DNA of 64,000 bases from Solitalea koreensis (lineage in GTDB: Bacteria; Bacteroidota; Bacteroidia; Sphingobacteriales; Sphingobacteriaceae). Within the stretch, counting starts at the first letter, position 1. Every line of letters starts with the position of its first letter. The translations under genes and the position numbers were made by a program. Under the pieces are notes generated by a model. The model was not told where the DNA came from. It did not search any database and worked only from the letters and a program-made list of their open reading frames with translations. The DNA is taken from assembly GCF_900182575.1 (NCBI RefSeq), contig NZ_FXSZ01000001.1, forward strand, positions 310,001 through 374,000. Reading direction: 5' to 3'. Positions 9,302 to 18,600 of the stretch are shown piece after piece.

Positions 9302-10111
9302 ATGAATAGAACTACCGAATCGGATTCAAAATATAACCATTTAGAAAAAATGGAAGTTTTGGAACTTTTACAAAGCATTAATAATGAAGACAAAACCGTT
9401 CCTCTCGCAGTTGAAAGGGCAATTCCTTCCATCACTAATTTAGTGGAGAAGATAGTTGAACGGATGCGTGAAGGCGGACGTCTTTTTTATATTGGTGCTG
9501 GCACAAGTGGACGATTAGGTATTCTGGATGCATCTGAAGTGCCACCAACTTATGGAGTTCCTCATGGAATGGTAGTTGGCATCATTGCCGGTGGCGACAT
9601 TGCGATTCGCAAGGCTGTTGAAAATGCTGAAGACAATAAGCTACAGGCTTGGAAAGACTTAATGGCACATCATATAAACGAAAAGGATGTCGTTATTGGA
9701 ATTGCTGCATCAGGTACTACACCATACGTAATTGGAGGACTCGAAGAGGCAAACAAACATAATGTGCTTACCGGCTGCATTGTTTGCAATGAAGGAAGCC
9801 CCGTTGCTACCTCATCGCAATACCCAATTGAAGTGGTAGTAGGGCCAGAGTTTGTTACTGGTTCAACGCGTATGAAATCAGGTACAGCCCAAAAGCTTGT
9901 ACTTAACATGATTAGCACCACGGTTATGATCAAATTAGGGCGTGTTAAAGGGAACAAAATGGTCGATATGCAACTAAGCAATGATAAACTTGTTGACCGC
10001 GGCACTCGAATGGTAATGAATGCAACCGGACTGGATTATAAAACTGCAGAAGAGCTCTTAACCAAACATGGAAGTGTAAGAAAAGCAATTGAAGCTTTTA
10101 GCTCGATTTAA
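9302..10111 (+). CDS. murQ: N-acetylmuramic acid 6-phosphate etherase
   Basis: The protein has 269 residues and one SIS domain. GAGTSGRLG (66-73) is the phosphosugar-binding loop. Glu79 in DASEVPPTYG and Glu110 in VENAEDN have the 31-residue spacing of the two catalytic glutamates (E83/E114 in Escherichia coli MurQ). The enzyme cleaves the lactyl ether of MurNAc-6-phosphate to give GlcNAc-6-phosphate and D-lactate in cell-wall recycling. No MurP-type transporter or MurK-like kinase gene is adjacent. The length is at the short end of the family. Confidence 0.96.
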   Translation: MNRTTESDSKYNHLEKMEVLELLQSINNEDKTVPLAVERAIPSITNLVEKIVERMREGGRLFYIGAGTSGRLGILDASEVPPTYGVPHGMVVGIIAGGDIAIRKAVENAEDNKLQAWKDLMAHHINEKDVVIGIAASGTTPYVIGGLEEANKHNVLTGCIVCNEGSPVATSSQYPIEVVVGPEFVTGSTRMKSGTAQKLVLNMISTTVMIKLGRVKGNKMVDMQLSNDKLVDRGTRMVMNATGLDYKTAEELLTKHGSVRKAIEAFSSI

Positions 10112-10127
10112 AATCCTCAAATTAAAG

Positions 10128-10694
10128 ATGCACGAACTAGAACCTTATTACAATTGGCGTGATTATTATGTCGCTTCGGAGGATAAATTTTCACCATTCT
10201 ATAACCGTGAGTATAGTGAGTTTTATTACGATAATACCATATACAACTTCTACATTCACCCACAGTGGGACTCGTTTGGCTCATCAACTTTATACATAAA
10301 AGTACTTTTTGTCGATTACCATCGTGGCTATTGCATTATTGAAATGATCGGTGAATGGAACGATTGCATTAACAATGATATAATGCTTCTAAAACGCGAT
10401 GTTTTGGAGTTTATCATGGCAAATGGAATCAATAAATTTATTTTGATCGGTGAAAACATCCTTAATTTTCATGCTTCCGATGATTCTTATTATGAGGAGT
10501 GGTTTCAAGAGGTAGAGGAAGGCTGGATCGCAGCTGTCAACTTTCGTGAACATGTATCTTCTGAAATGAAAGATAATAACCTAGATTATTATTTAAATAT
10601 GGGAGGAGAGTTAGATGACTTAAACTGGAGAGCACTTCAACCTATTCAATTCTATAAAAAAGTTGAGCAGTTGATTGCTAAACGACTTAATTAG
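10128..10694 (+). CDS. Conserved protein of unknown function downstream of murQ
   Basis: The protein has 188 residues if translation begins at ATG 10128, 17 bp after the murQ stop. A longer frame from 10089 would overlap murQ by 23 bp and is less likely. It has no signal peptide or membrane segment and is rich in Tyr, Trp, Asp and Glu (for example the N-terminal EPYYNWRDYY and EFYYDNTIYNFY). I do not recognise a domain. The tight spacing suggests cotranslation with MurQ, but no function follows from that. Confidence 0.75.
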   Translation: MHELEPYYNWRDYYVASEDKFSPFYNREYSEFYYDNTIYNFYIHPQWDSFGSSTLYIKVLFVDYHRGYCIIEMIGEWNDCINNDIMLLKRDVLEFIMANGINKFILIGENILNFHASDDSYYEEWFQEVEEGWIAAVNFREHVSSEMKDNNLDYYLNMGGELDDLNWRALQPIQFYKKVEQLIAKRLN

Positions 10695-10761
10695 AAAAAT
10701 TAAAGGTTTCAAGTTGAATTCTATTCAGACTTAAAACCTTTAAACTTATAAAACCCTCAAA

Positions 10762-11454
10762 TTATTCCGGTTTATCCATTTCTTCAAAAAAGTGTGATTT
10801 TTTACCGTGTTTCAACACTTTTGCTTCCATATAAAAGATAATTTCTTCGGCAATATTGGTAATATGATCGCCAACACGTTCCACCTTTCTAATAATAGTT
10901 AACAAGTATAGTGCCTGCATAATATTACCTGGATTTTCCTTAATATAGTTTGCCAACAAATCAGTTGCGGCTTTATTAATTTCATCCAGAATACTATCTT
11001 TTTGAAATACCCGGCGAGCGTGTTTCGGATCTTTGTCGATATAGGCCTTGGTTACATCGGATAACATTTCATTTACTGTTACTACCATTTCTTCAAAACG
11101 GCAAAATTTCAACAACGATTTATCAAATCCTTTATCAGCAAGTAATACATAATGTGAAATACCTTCAGCATTATCGCCAATACGTTCAAAATTGCTATTA
11201 ATCTTCAGCGTAGCAAATACGAACCGCATATCCTGAGCAAAAGGATTGAGTAGTGTAAAAATGTTTTCACAATCTTTATCAATCTTTAACTCGTAAGCAT
11301 TTACCCTCTTTTCATTAAAAATCACCTCACGTGCCAAGTCTTGGTCAGCTTCAAGCATAGCAGAAAGACACTTGCTAATTTGACCTGTAACAAGGTTGGC
11401 CATATCTATCATCTGCAAATAAAGCTTTTGCAGTTCTTCTTCTAAATGTGTCAT
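10762..11454 (-). CDS. phoU: Phosphate-specific transport accessory protein PhoU
   Basis: The protein has 230 residues from ATG 11454 (N-terminus MTHLEEELQKLYLQM). The upstream in-frame ATGs would add an unconserved 11-residue tail. Two tandem PhoU helical bundles are present, with ERIGDNAEGI near residue 90 and VERVGDHITNIAEE near residue 200; these are the metal-binding E-x-x-x-D motifs of the family. PhoU couples the Pst transporter to Pho signalling and limits phosphate uptake. It is the last gene of the pst operon. Confidence 0.95.
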   Translation of the reverse strand: MTHLEEELQKLYLQMIDMANLVTGQISKCLSAMLEADQDLAREVIFNEKRVNAYELKIDKDCENIFTLLNPFAQDMRFVFATLKINSNFERIGDNAEGISHYVLLADKGFDKSLLKFCRFEEMVVTVNEMLSDVTKAYIDKDPKHARRVFQKDSILDEINKAATDLLANYIKENPGNIMQALYLLTIIRKVERVGDHITNIAEEIIFYMEAKVLKHGKKSHFFEEMDKPE

Positions 11455-11566
11455 AGTTGTATGAATTAAAAATGCCATGGTCAGCAATCAGCAGTCCATG
11501 AATATGGTGTTTTCTAAATGTAAAATTACTAAACCATGGTCTACGACTATAGACCACTAAAATGAA

Positions 11567-12319
11567 TCAACCAAAACGACCAGTTACATAATTTTGAGTA
11601 GCTTCTTTGGCCGGATTCGTAAAAATGGTTGGAGTATCATCGTATTCAATTAATTCACCCAGATAAAAAAATGCCGTTCGGTCACTAACCCGTGCTGCTT
11701 GCTGCATATTATGAGTAACCATTACAATAGTGTACTTATTCTTCAACTCATGAATCAACTCTTCAACTTTTGCTGTTGATATTGGATCGAGAGCTGAGCA
11801 GGGTTCATCCATCAATATTACTGATGGTTCAACTGCCAAGGTGCGTGCGATACACAAGCGTTGTTGCTGACCTCCGGAAAGTGCTAATGCTGATTTTTTC
11901 AAATCGTCTTTCACTTCGTCCCAAAGTGCGGCCTGACGTAAAGAACGTTCCACAGTTTCCTCAAGAAATTTTTTATGCGTAATACCATTAATCCGCAAAC
12001 CATAGGCCACATTCTCGAAAATAGACTTTGGGAATGGATTGGGTTTTTGAAAAACCATCCCTATTTTTTTACGGTGGTCAACCACATTAATTCTGTCTTT
12101 ATAAATATCGCGGCCGTCAATTAAAATCTCACCTTCGATACGACATGTATCGATCAAGTCATTCATTCGATTAAAACAGCGCAAAAAAGTTGATTTACCG
12201 CAACCCGACGGACCAATAAATGCTGTAACAGTATTCGGTTTAATAGCCATACTAATCCCTTTTAGGGCGTGTTTTTGGCCGTAATATAATTGAATATCTC
12301 TTGCTTCTAACTTGTACAT
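11567..12319 (-). CDS. pstB: Phosphate ABC transporter ATP-binding protein PstB
   Basis: The protein has 250 residues. Walker A GPSGCGKST is at 36-44, the signature LSGGQQQR near 157-164 and Walker B VILMDEPCSALDP near 174-186, followed by the H-loop in MVTHNMQQAARVSD. The Gln-rich signature and CSALDP are typical of PstB. It energises the PstA/PstC permease. It lies 73 bp after pstA and 112 bp before phoU. Confidence 0.97.
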   Translation of the reverse strand: MYKLEARDIQLYYGQKHALKGISMAIKPNTVTAFIGPSGCGKSTFLRCFNRMNDLIDTCRIEGEILIDGRDIYKDRINVVDHRKKIGMVFQKPNPFPKSIFENVAYGLRINGITHKKFLEETVERSLRQAALWDEVKDDLKKSALALSGGQQQRLCIARTLAVEPSVILMDEPCSALDPISTAKVEELIHELKNKYTIVMVTHNMQQAARVSDRTAFFYLGELIEYDDTPTIFTNPAKEATQNYVTGRFG

Positions 12320-12392
12320 ACTTATTTAGATGTGAGATCAGACCTCAGGCAAAGACATCACCTCAAATCACCTATCTCAATTCTCAAATCTA

Positions 12393-13250
12393 TTAATATT
12401 TTACTCTTTTATTATGGCGATTTCGTAGTATAATAGCAATACTATTCAATAAAAACACAAACAACAAAAGTATAATAATACCTGCTGCAGCGTTTACCAC
12501 GAAACCATGCTGAGGACGACTTGTCCAGTTGAAAATTTGGATTGGCAACACCGTAAATTGATCCATAGGTGTTTGAGGCACAAACGGCACATAAACTAAG
12601 GCTCCAACAACAATTAAAGGCGCAGTTTCACCGACCGCACGGGATATGGCCAGGATGATCCCGGTTAAAATACTACCAAAACAAGCCGGCAACACAATGC
12701 GCTGAATGGTTTGCCAAGGAGTAGCACCAAGACCAATCGATGCCTCGCGCAATGAATTTGGCACGGACTTAATAGCTTCTCGTGTAGCAACAATAATTAC
12801 AGGCAATACAAGTAAAGAAAGTGTTAAACTACCCGCCAATACACTATTCCCTAATTTTAGTAACCTAACAAAAACTTCCAATCCAAGAATTCCATAGATA
12901 ATAGATGGGACACCGGCCAGATTTGAAATATTAATTTCTATGAACTTAGCAAAACGATTTTTTGAACTATATTCTTCCAAATAAACTGCAGCTGCAATAC
13001 CAATTGGACAAGCAATTAAAATAGTAAGAGTTACTATCCACATCATACCAAACAACGCGGTTAGAATACCAGCTCGTTCAGGACGGCGTGATGGAAGGTT
13101 GGTAATAAAATCCCAATCTATCCTTGTCAATCCCTTTGAAAATATATCAAACAGCAATAATGCCAGTACTATTAATCCTATTGAAGTACAGAAAATAGCA
13201 AAGTACTTGAATAGGGAATCTTTAAACATGTTCTTTCTCGCGTTATTCAT
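12393..13250 (-). CDS. pstA: Phosphate ABC transporter permease PstA
   Basis: The protein has 285 residues and about six membrane helices. The coupling segment reads SLREASIGLGATPWQTIQRIVLP, and EYSSKNRFAKFIE in the cytoplasmic loop is typical of PstA. The gene overlaps the end of pstC by 8 bp, which points to coupled translation of the two permease subunits. Confidence 0.95.
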   Translation of the reverse strand: MNNARKNMFKDSLFKYFAIFCTSIGLIVLALLLFDIFSKGLTRIDWDFITNLPSRRPERAGILTALFGMMWIVTLTILIACPIGIAAAVYLEEYSSKNRFAKFIEINISNLAGVPSIIYGILGLEVFVRLLKLGNSVLAGSLTLSLLVLPVIIVATREAIKSVPNSLREASIGLGATPWQTIQRIVLPACFGSILTGIILAISRAVGETAPLIVVGALVYVPFVPQTPMDQFTVLPIQIFNWTSRPQHGFVVNAAAGIIILLLFVFLLNSIAIILRNRHNKRVKY

Positions 13251-14121
13251 ACTTCTGCTGATATTTTTGTTTCATCCAATATGAAATGTTATTTAGGATA
13301 AAGGTTAAACCAAATAGAGTGATACCTGCTGCAAAAATAGATCGGAATTCAAGTGAATTCTGAGGAACATCACCCATACTAACCTGAACGATGTAAGTAG
13401 TGATGGTTTCTATAGATTGTAAAGGATTAAACGTGAACTTAGGCTCCTGCCCGGCTGCTACTGCCACAATCATGGTTTCGCCAATAGCACGCGAAATTGC
13501 CAGAATCACAGATACAATAACTCCAGATGAGGCAGCCGGCAACATTACTTTAAAAGCTGTTTGCAAACGTGTAGAACCCATACCATAAGCCGCTTCTCGT
13601 AAGGATTTCGGCACTGCACTTAAGGCATCTTCACTCAATGATGAAACATAAGGTATGATCATGACTCCCATAACTAATCCGGCAGAAAGCGCATTAAAGC
13701 CCGACAAGCTAGGAATTATTTTTTGTAATACGGGAGTAACAAATGTGAGTGCAAAGAAACCATAAACAACAGTTGGAATGGCCGCCAATATTTCGAGCAA
13801 CGGCTTAATTACAGCTTTTAAACGCTGGTCAGCATATTCATTTAAATAGACGGCGATGGTTAGCCCCAGCGGAAGAGCAACAGCAATGGCAATCAGCGTT
13901 GTAAGCAGAGTTCCGGCAACCAATGGAAGTATACCATATTTTTTAATGGCAAATAATGGAGTCCATTCGGTACCGGTAAAGAATTCAAAAACAGAAACCT
14001 CTCTGAAAAACTGAAATGTTTCAATGGACAAAATTACAATAATACCAAGGGTGGTGAAAACTGTGATTGAAGCACACAGAATCAGAAATGCCTCGATGCT
14101 TTTTTCTTTAATTTTTTGCAT
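13243..14121 (-). CDS. pstC: Phosphate ABC transporter permease PstC
   Basis: The protein has 292 residues and six predicted membrane helices, with the coupling segment SLREAAYGMGSTRLQTAFKVMLP and the EYADQRLKAVIKP loop. It pairs with PstA, whose start lies inside the pstC 3' end. A 102-bp gap with a hairpin separates it from pstS. Confidence 0.95.
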   Translation of the reverse strand: MQKIKEKSIEAFLILCASITVFTTLGIIVILSIETFQFFREVSVFEFFTGTEWTPLFAIKKYGILPLVAGTLLTTLIAIAVALPLGLTIAVYLNEYADQRLKAVIKPLLEILAAIPTVVYGFFALTFVTPVLQKIIPSLSGFNALSAGLVMGVMIIPYVSSLSEDALSAVPKSLREAAYGMGSTRLQTAFKVMLPAASSGVIVSVILAISRAIGETMIVAVAAGQEPKFTFNPLQSIETITTYIVQVSMGDVPQNSLEFRSIFAAGITLFGLTFILNNISYWMKQKYQQKYE

Positions 14122-14158
14122 GTAATTACTGGGAATTACTAATTAGTTACTTGATGGA

Positions 14159-14198
14159 AACCCCGACCCTTAGGAATAATCCATAAGTGGTCGGGGTT
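14159..14198 (-). terminator. Intercistronic hairpin between pstS and pstC
   Basis: A 10-bp stem (AACCCCGACC / GGTCGGGGTT) lies 26 bp after the pstS stop, with only a 3-nt T run on its 3' side. It looks like a weak terminator or a 3'-end protecting hairpin that would let PstS accumulate above the permease subunits. That role is inferred from position and shape. Confidence 0.65.
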
Positions 14199-14223
14199 AA
14201 ATTTTTTGTAATAGTTAGAATGC

Positions 14224-15228
14224 TTATTTACCTTCTTGTTTGTTCAAGAGATCAGCCATACTCATGCCAACAGAGGTTTTACCTTCAGTAAAAATCGTTC
14301 CTGTTGTTTTTGCAGCAAAACGACTTAATACCATTTTATATTCATTCGATTGCAATGGCACTGAACCTACATCTTTCGAAAGTTTCTCAGCGTTCTCGAT
14401 ATAAAACTTCACAAAACCCTGTACTTCTTTACGTTCTACTGCTTTGGTGTTAACATAAATAAACATTGGGCGAGAAAGTGGAGCATAAGTTCCGTTACTA
14501 ACGGTTTCTTGACTAGGTGCAATTGGACCATTACCACCATCAACCGGAACTAATTTCAGTTTATCTGAATTAGATTCGAAATAGCTCAATCCAAAGTAAG
14601 CTAACCCCCCTTTGTCATTTGCTACCCCTTGTACTAAAACGTTATCGTCTTCGCTTGCAGTATAATCACCTCTTGATGCTCCTTTTTTACCGCAAATAGC
14701 TTCGGTGAAATAATCAAAAGTACCCGATGCAGTTCCCGGGCCATATAAATTAATTGGTTCTTTAGGCCACGATGAACGGATCTGATCCCAAGTCTTAACT
14801 GTACCCTGAGCTGCAGGCTCCCATAGTTTTTTCAATTCAGCTACGGTGATGTGATCAATAAAAGTATTTTGTTTACTTACAACTACTGCAAGCCCATCAT
14901 AAGCAACTGGTAATTCAATAAAGTTAATTCCTGCAGTTTTACATGCTTCCATTTCTTCAGCAGTGATTGGACGTGAAGCATCACTAATATCCGTTTCACC
15001 ACGCGAGAATTTTTTGAATCCGCCACCAGTACCTGATTCACCAACAGTTACGTTAACATTAGGCTGTTCAGTTCTGAATTCTTCAGCAACAGCCTCAGAA
15101 AGTGGATAAACAGTACTTGAGCCATCAATCTTAATTGATGTGGCAGCGTTATTTTCCGCTGATTTCTTTCCGCCACCACAAGATGCCATCATGGCAGCAG
15201 TAGCAATTAATAAAAAGTATTTTTTCAT
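14224..15228 (-). CDS. pstS: Phosphate-binding lipoprotein PstS
   Basis: The protein has 334 residues. The signal peptide ends with MASC (Cys17), so this PstS is lipid-anchored. The phosphate-binding motifs are visible: DGSSTVYPLSEA near 36, ESGTGGGFKKF near 64, SRPIT near 85 and the PGTASGTFDYF segment near 160. It delivers phosphate to PstCA. It is first in the operon pstS-pstC-pstA-pstB-phoU, with Pho-box-like repeats upstream. Confidence 0.96.
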   Translation of the reverse strand: MKKYFLLIATAAMMASCGGGKKSAENNAATSIKIDGSSTVYPLSEAVAEEFRTEQPNVNVTVGESGTGGGFKKFSRGETDISDASRPITAEEMEACKTAGINFIELPVAYDGLAVVVSKQNTFIDHITVAELKKLWEPAAQGTVKTWDQIRSSWPKEPINLYGPGTASGTFDYFTEAICGKKGASRGDYTASEDDNVLVQGVANDKGGLAYFGLSYFESNSDKLKLVPVDGGNGPIAPSQETVSNGTYAPLSRPMFIYVNTKAVERKEVQGFVKFYIENAEKLSKDVGSVPLQSNEYKMVLSRFAAKTTGTIFTEGKTSVGMSMADLLNKQEGK

Positions 15229-15263
15229 TTTCCTCTTATGTTTCGACTACAAAAGAGCTGTAA

Positions 15264-15271
15264 CAAAATTA
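15264..15271 (-). promoter_or_regulatory. -7 element of the pstS promoter
   Basis: TAATTTTG on the minus strand matches TAnnTTTG. The place where the -33 TTTG should lie (15291-15294) reads TTAA instead and falls within a direct repeat. This suggests an activator-dependent promoter. The predicted leader is about 30 nt. Confidence 0.65.
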
Positions 15272-15286
15272 CTTAATCATTATGTC

Positions 15287-15305
15287 AATGTTAAGTTAAT
15301 GTTAA
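15287..15305 (-). promoter_or_regulatory. Pho-box-like tandem direct repeats upstream of pstS
   Basis: The octamer TTAACATT occurs twice on the minus strand (15305-15298 and 15294-15287) at an 11-bp period, the geometry of PhoB-type response-regulator sites. The proximal copy covers the -33 position of the pstS promoter, as Pho boxes do in proteobacterial pho promoters. The sequence is seen directly; the link to a PhoB-like regulator is inference. Confidence 0.6.
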
Positions 15306-15348
15306 ATAACATCAGCTTAATTATAACCTCCCTTTTTCTAGCATATAA

Positions 15349-15380
15349 TTTGGAATTAACATACGAATAAGGCATATTTG
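15349..15380 (+). promoter_or_regulatory. Promoter of the metH-metF unit
   Basis: TTTG (15349-15352), 20 nt, then CATATTTG (15373-15380) is one base and one spacing unit away from the Bacteroidota consensus. Transcription would begin near 15386, right at the 5' strand of the riboswitch closing stem. It is divergent from the pstS promoter. Confidence 0.6.
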
Positions 15381-15384
15381 CAAT

Positions 15385-15489
15385 GCTTATTAAGAAAGAC
15401 GGAGGGAATAGACCCAGCGAAGTCTTGGCAACCTGTACTTACAAGGTGCCACATTCTATTCACACTAATTATGGTGTGAGAAGATAAGC
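15385..15489 (+). ncRNA. SAM-I (S-box) riboswitch upstream of metH
   Basis: The region carries the S-box core: AAGAAAGACGGAGGGAATAG, then GACCCAGCGAAGTCTTGGCA and ACC, later AAGGTGCCA, a CACAC/GTGTG hairpin (15461-15478) and the 3' GAAGATAAGC. The closing stem pairs GCTTATT (15385-15391) with GATAAGC (15483-15489). S-box RNAs bind S-adenosylmethionine and lower expression of methionine genes, which fits metH and metF downstream. A second GATAAGC at 15518-15524, followed by T7 (15527-15533), may be part of the expression platform. Confidence 0.88.
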
Positions 15490-15627
15490 GGTAGTGGATT
15501 CTCCACGCGACGTATCTGATAAGCAGTTTTTTTGTCTACAGTTTTGAATCATCAATTGCAGTATTAACTGTCGATTGTGCAATTTACTGTCGATTATTTA
15601 CCCAAAAGATTAGCTGAAACAGAATAG

Positions 15628-18600
15628 ATGGATATCAGAGAAATTTTAAAAAAACGCATTTTAGTCCTTGACGGGGCCATGGGAACCATGATCCAACGTT
15701 ATAAACTTACGGAAGAAGATTTCCGTGGAGAACGTTTCGCTAAGCATCCCAGCGATCTAAAAGGCAACAATGATTTACTAAGCATTACCCTCCCTGATGT
15801 TATAAAAGCCATTCATTTACAATATCTTGAAGCCGGAGCTGACATTATTGAAACCAATACATTCAGCGGGACCAGCATTGCGATGGCTGATTACCAATTG
15901 GAGCACCTGGTTTATGAGCTTAATTATGAGTCGGCCCGTATTGCTAAAGAAGCTGCAGTTGAAATGACGGCCAAAAATCCATCAAAGCCTCGTTTTGTTG
16001 CCGGAGCAATCGGCCCAACAAACCGTACCGCGTCTTTATCACCCGATGTGAACGATCCTGGTTTTCGCGCAATTACTTTTGATCAACTGGTTGAAGCCTA
16101 TACGGAGCAGGTTAAAGGTTTAGTAGATGGCGGTATTGATATTTTTTTGGTAGAAACCATTTTTGATACACTTAATGCCAAAGCGGCCCTCTTTGCAATT
16201 GATCAATATTGTGAAAGCATCGGCAAAAAAATTCCTGTAATGGTTTCGGGAACGATCACTGATGCCAGCGGCCGAACACTTTCAGGCCAAACCGCCGAAG
16301 CATTCCTGATATCCATTTCTCACTTTGATTTACTTTCTGTAGGGTTTAATTGTGCGTTAGGAGCAAAAGACATGCGGCCTTATTTGGAAGAAGTCGCTGA
16401 AAAAGCTCCCTTTTTTATTGGCGCTTATCCTAATGCCGGTTTACCAAATCAATTTGGAGAGTACGATGAAACTCCTGAACAGATGTTGCATCAAATCCGT
16501 GACTTCTTAAAAAGCGGCTTTATTAACATAGTGGGTGGTTGTTGTGGAACTACTCCCGACCATATCCGCCTCATCGCTGAAGAAGTAGCTAAGTTTCAAC
16601 CTCGATCAATTCCTCAACCCGAAAAATATTTACGTTTAAGCGGCCTCGAACCAGTGGTAATTACACCACTCACTAACTTTGTAAATATCGGAGAACGTAC
16701 CAACATTACCGGTTCTCCCAAATTCTCTAAACTAATATTAGCCGGAGATTACGAAGCTGCACTTTCAGTGGCTTTGCAACAGGTAGAAGGTGGCGCTCAA
16801 ATAATTGACGTAAATATGGATGAAGGCATGCTTGATTCCGAAGCTGCTATGATTAAATTTCTTAACCTGATTGCTTCGGAGCCCGACATAGCCAAACTTC
16901 CAATTATGATTGATTCCTCAAAATGGACAGTTATAGAAGCTGGTTTAAAGCGACTACAAGGCAAAGGCATTGTTAACTCTATCTCCCTAAAAGAAGGAGA
17001 GGAAAAATTCAGAAACTATGCCCGTAAAATTAAACGTTACGGAGCTGCAGTTGTGGTAATGGCTTTTGACGAACAAGGCCAAGCCGATACTTACGAACGA
17101 AGAATTGAGATCTGTAAACGATCATATGATATTTTAACAAAAGAAGTTGGTTTTCCTGCTCAGGATATCATTTTCGATCCAAACATTCTTACTGTAGCGA
17201 CCGGTTTGGATGAACATAATAATTACGCAGTTGATTTTATCAATACCACCCGCTGGATTAAGCAAAATTTGCCTTTAGCCAAGGTAAGCGGCGGGGTAAG
17301 TAATATCTCCTTTTCATTTAGAGGGAATAATACGGTACGTGAGGCCATGCACTCAGCATTCTTATATCATGCAATTGAAGCAGGACTCGACATGGGTATT
17401 GTGAATGCAGGCATGCTGGAAGTTTATGAAGAGATTCCGAAAGATCTTCTGGAATTAGTTGAGGATGTGCTGTTAAACCGAAGAGAGGATGCAACCGAAC
17501 GCTTAGTAACTTTTGCCGAAACCATTAAATCAAAAGGAAAGGTGTTGGTTAAAGATGAAGAATGGCGAAAAGATACGGTTGAAAAACGCCTTTCACATGC
17601 TTTGGTAAAAGGCATTATTGAATTCCTGGATGAAGACGTTGAAGAAGCCCGACTGAAATACCCAAGACCTCTTCAAGTAATTGAAGGGCCATTAATGGAT
17701 GGAATGAACATCGTTGGTGACTTATTTGGTTCTGGTAAAATGTTTTTGCCGCAAGTTGTAAAATCCGCTCGTGTTATGAAAAAGGCGGTTGCCTACCTTC
17801 TTCCATTCATTGAAGAGGAGAAGGCCGCATTTGCCGCAGCAAACCCGGATGCATTACCGGAAACGGGAAATAAAAGTGGAGGCAAAATATTACTGGCTAC
17901 CGTAAAAGGAGACGTTCACGATATTGGTAAAAATATTGTAGGAGTAGTTTTAGCCTGCAACAATTACGAAATCATTGATTTAGGCGTCATGGTTTCTTGT
18001 CAAACTATTTTAGAAACTGCAAAACGTGAGAATGTAGATATTATTGGATTAAGCGGACTCATTACTCCATCCTTGGATGAAATGGTGCACGTTGCCAAAG
18101 AAATGCAGCGAGAAGGCTTTAACATTCCATTATTAATTGGAGGCGCTACTACATCGAGAGTCCATACAGCGGTTAAAGTTGCTCCGAACTACTCTGGCCC
18201 GGTGGTTCATGTGCTTGATGCTTCAAAGTCGGTACCTGTGGCTGGTAGCTTAATAAGTGCTGATCAACGCGAAGAATTTACAGCTCAAATTACCCAAGAG
18301 TACGACAAGCTGCGTGATATGCACTTGAACAAAAAATCAACCAAAAGCTTTGTTTCATTGCAGGAAGCACGTAAAAAGAAAGCACAGATTAACTGGAATA
18401 ATTATCAACCGGTAAAACCGAGTTTCATTGGAACTCGTGTGTTCGACAACTATGATCTAGCTGAATTAGCAGAATACATTGATTGGACTCCATTTTTTAA
18501 CACTTGGGAATTATATGGTAGTTATCCTAAAATTTTGACTGACGAAGTTGTTGGAAAAGAAGCTACTAAATTATTAACCGATGCAAAAAAACTGCTTCAA

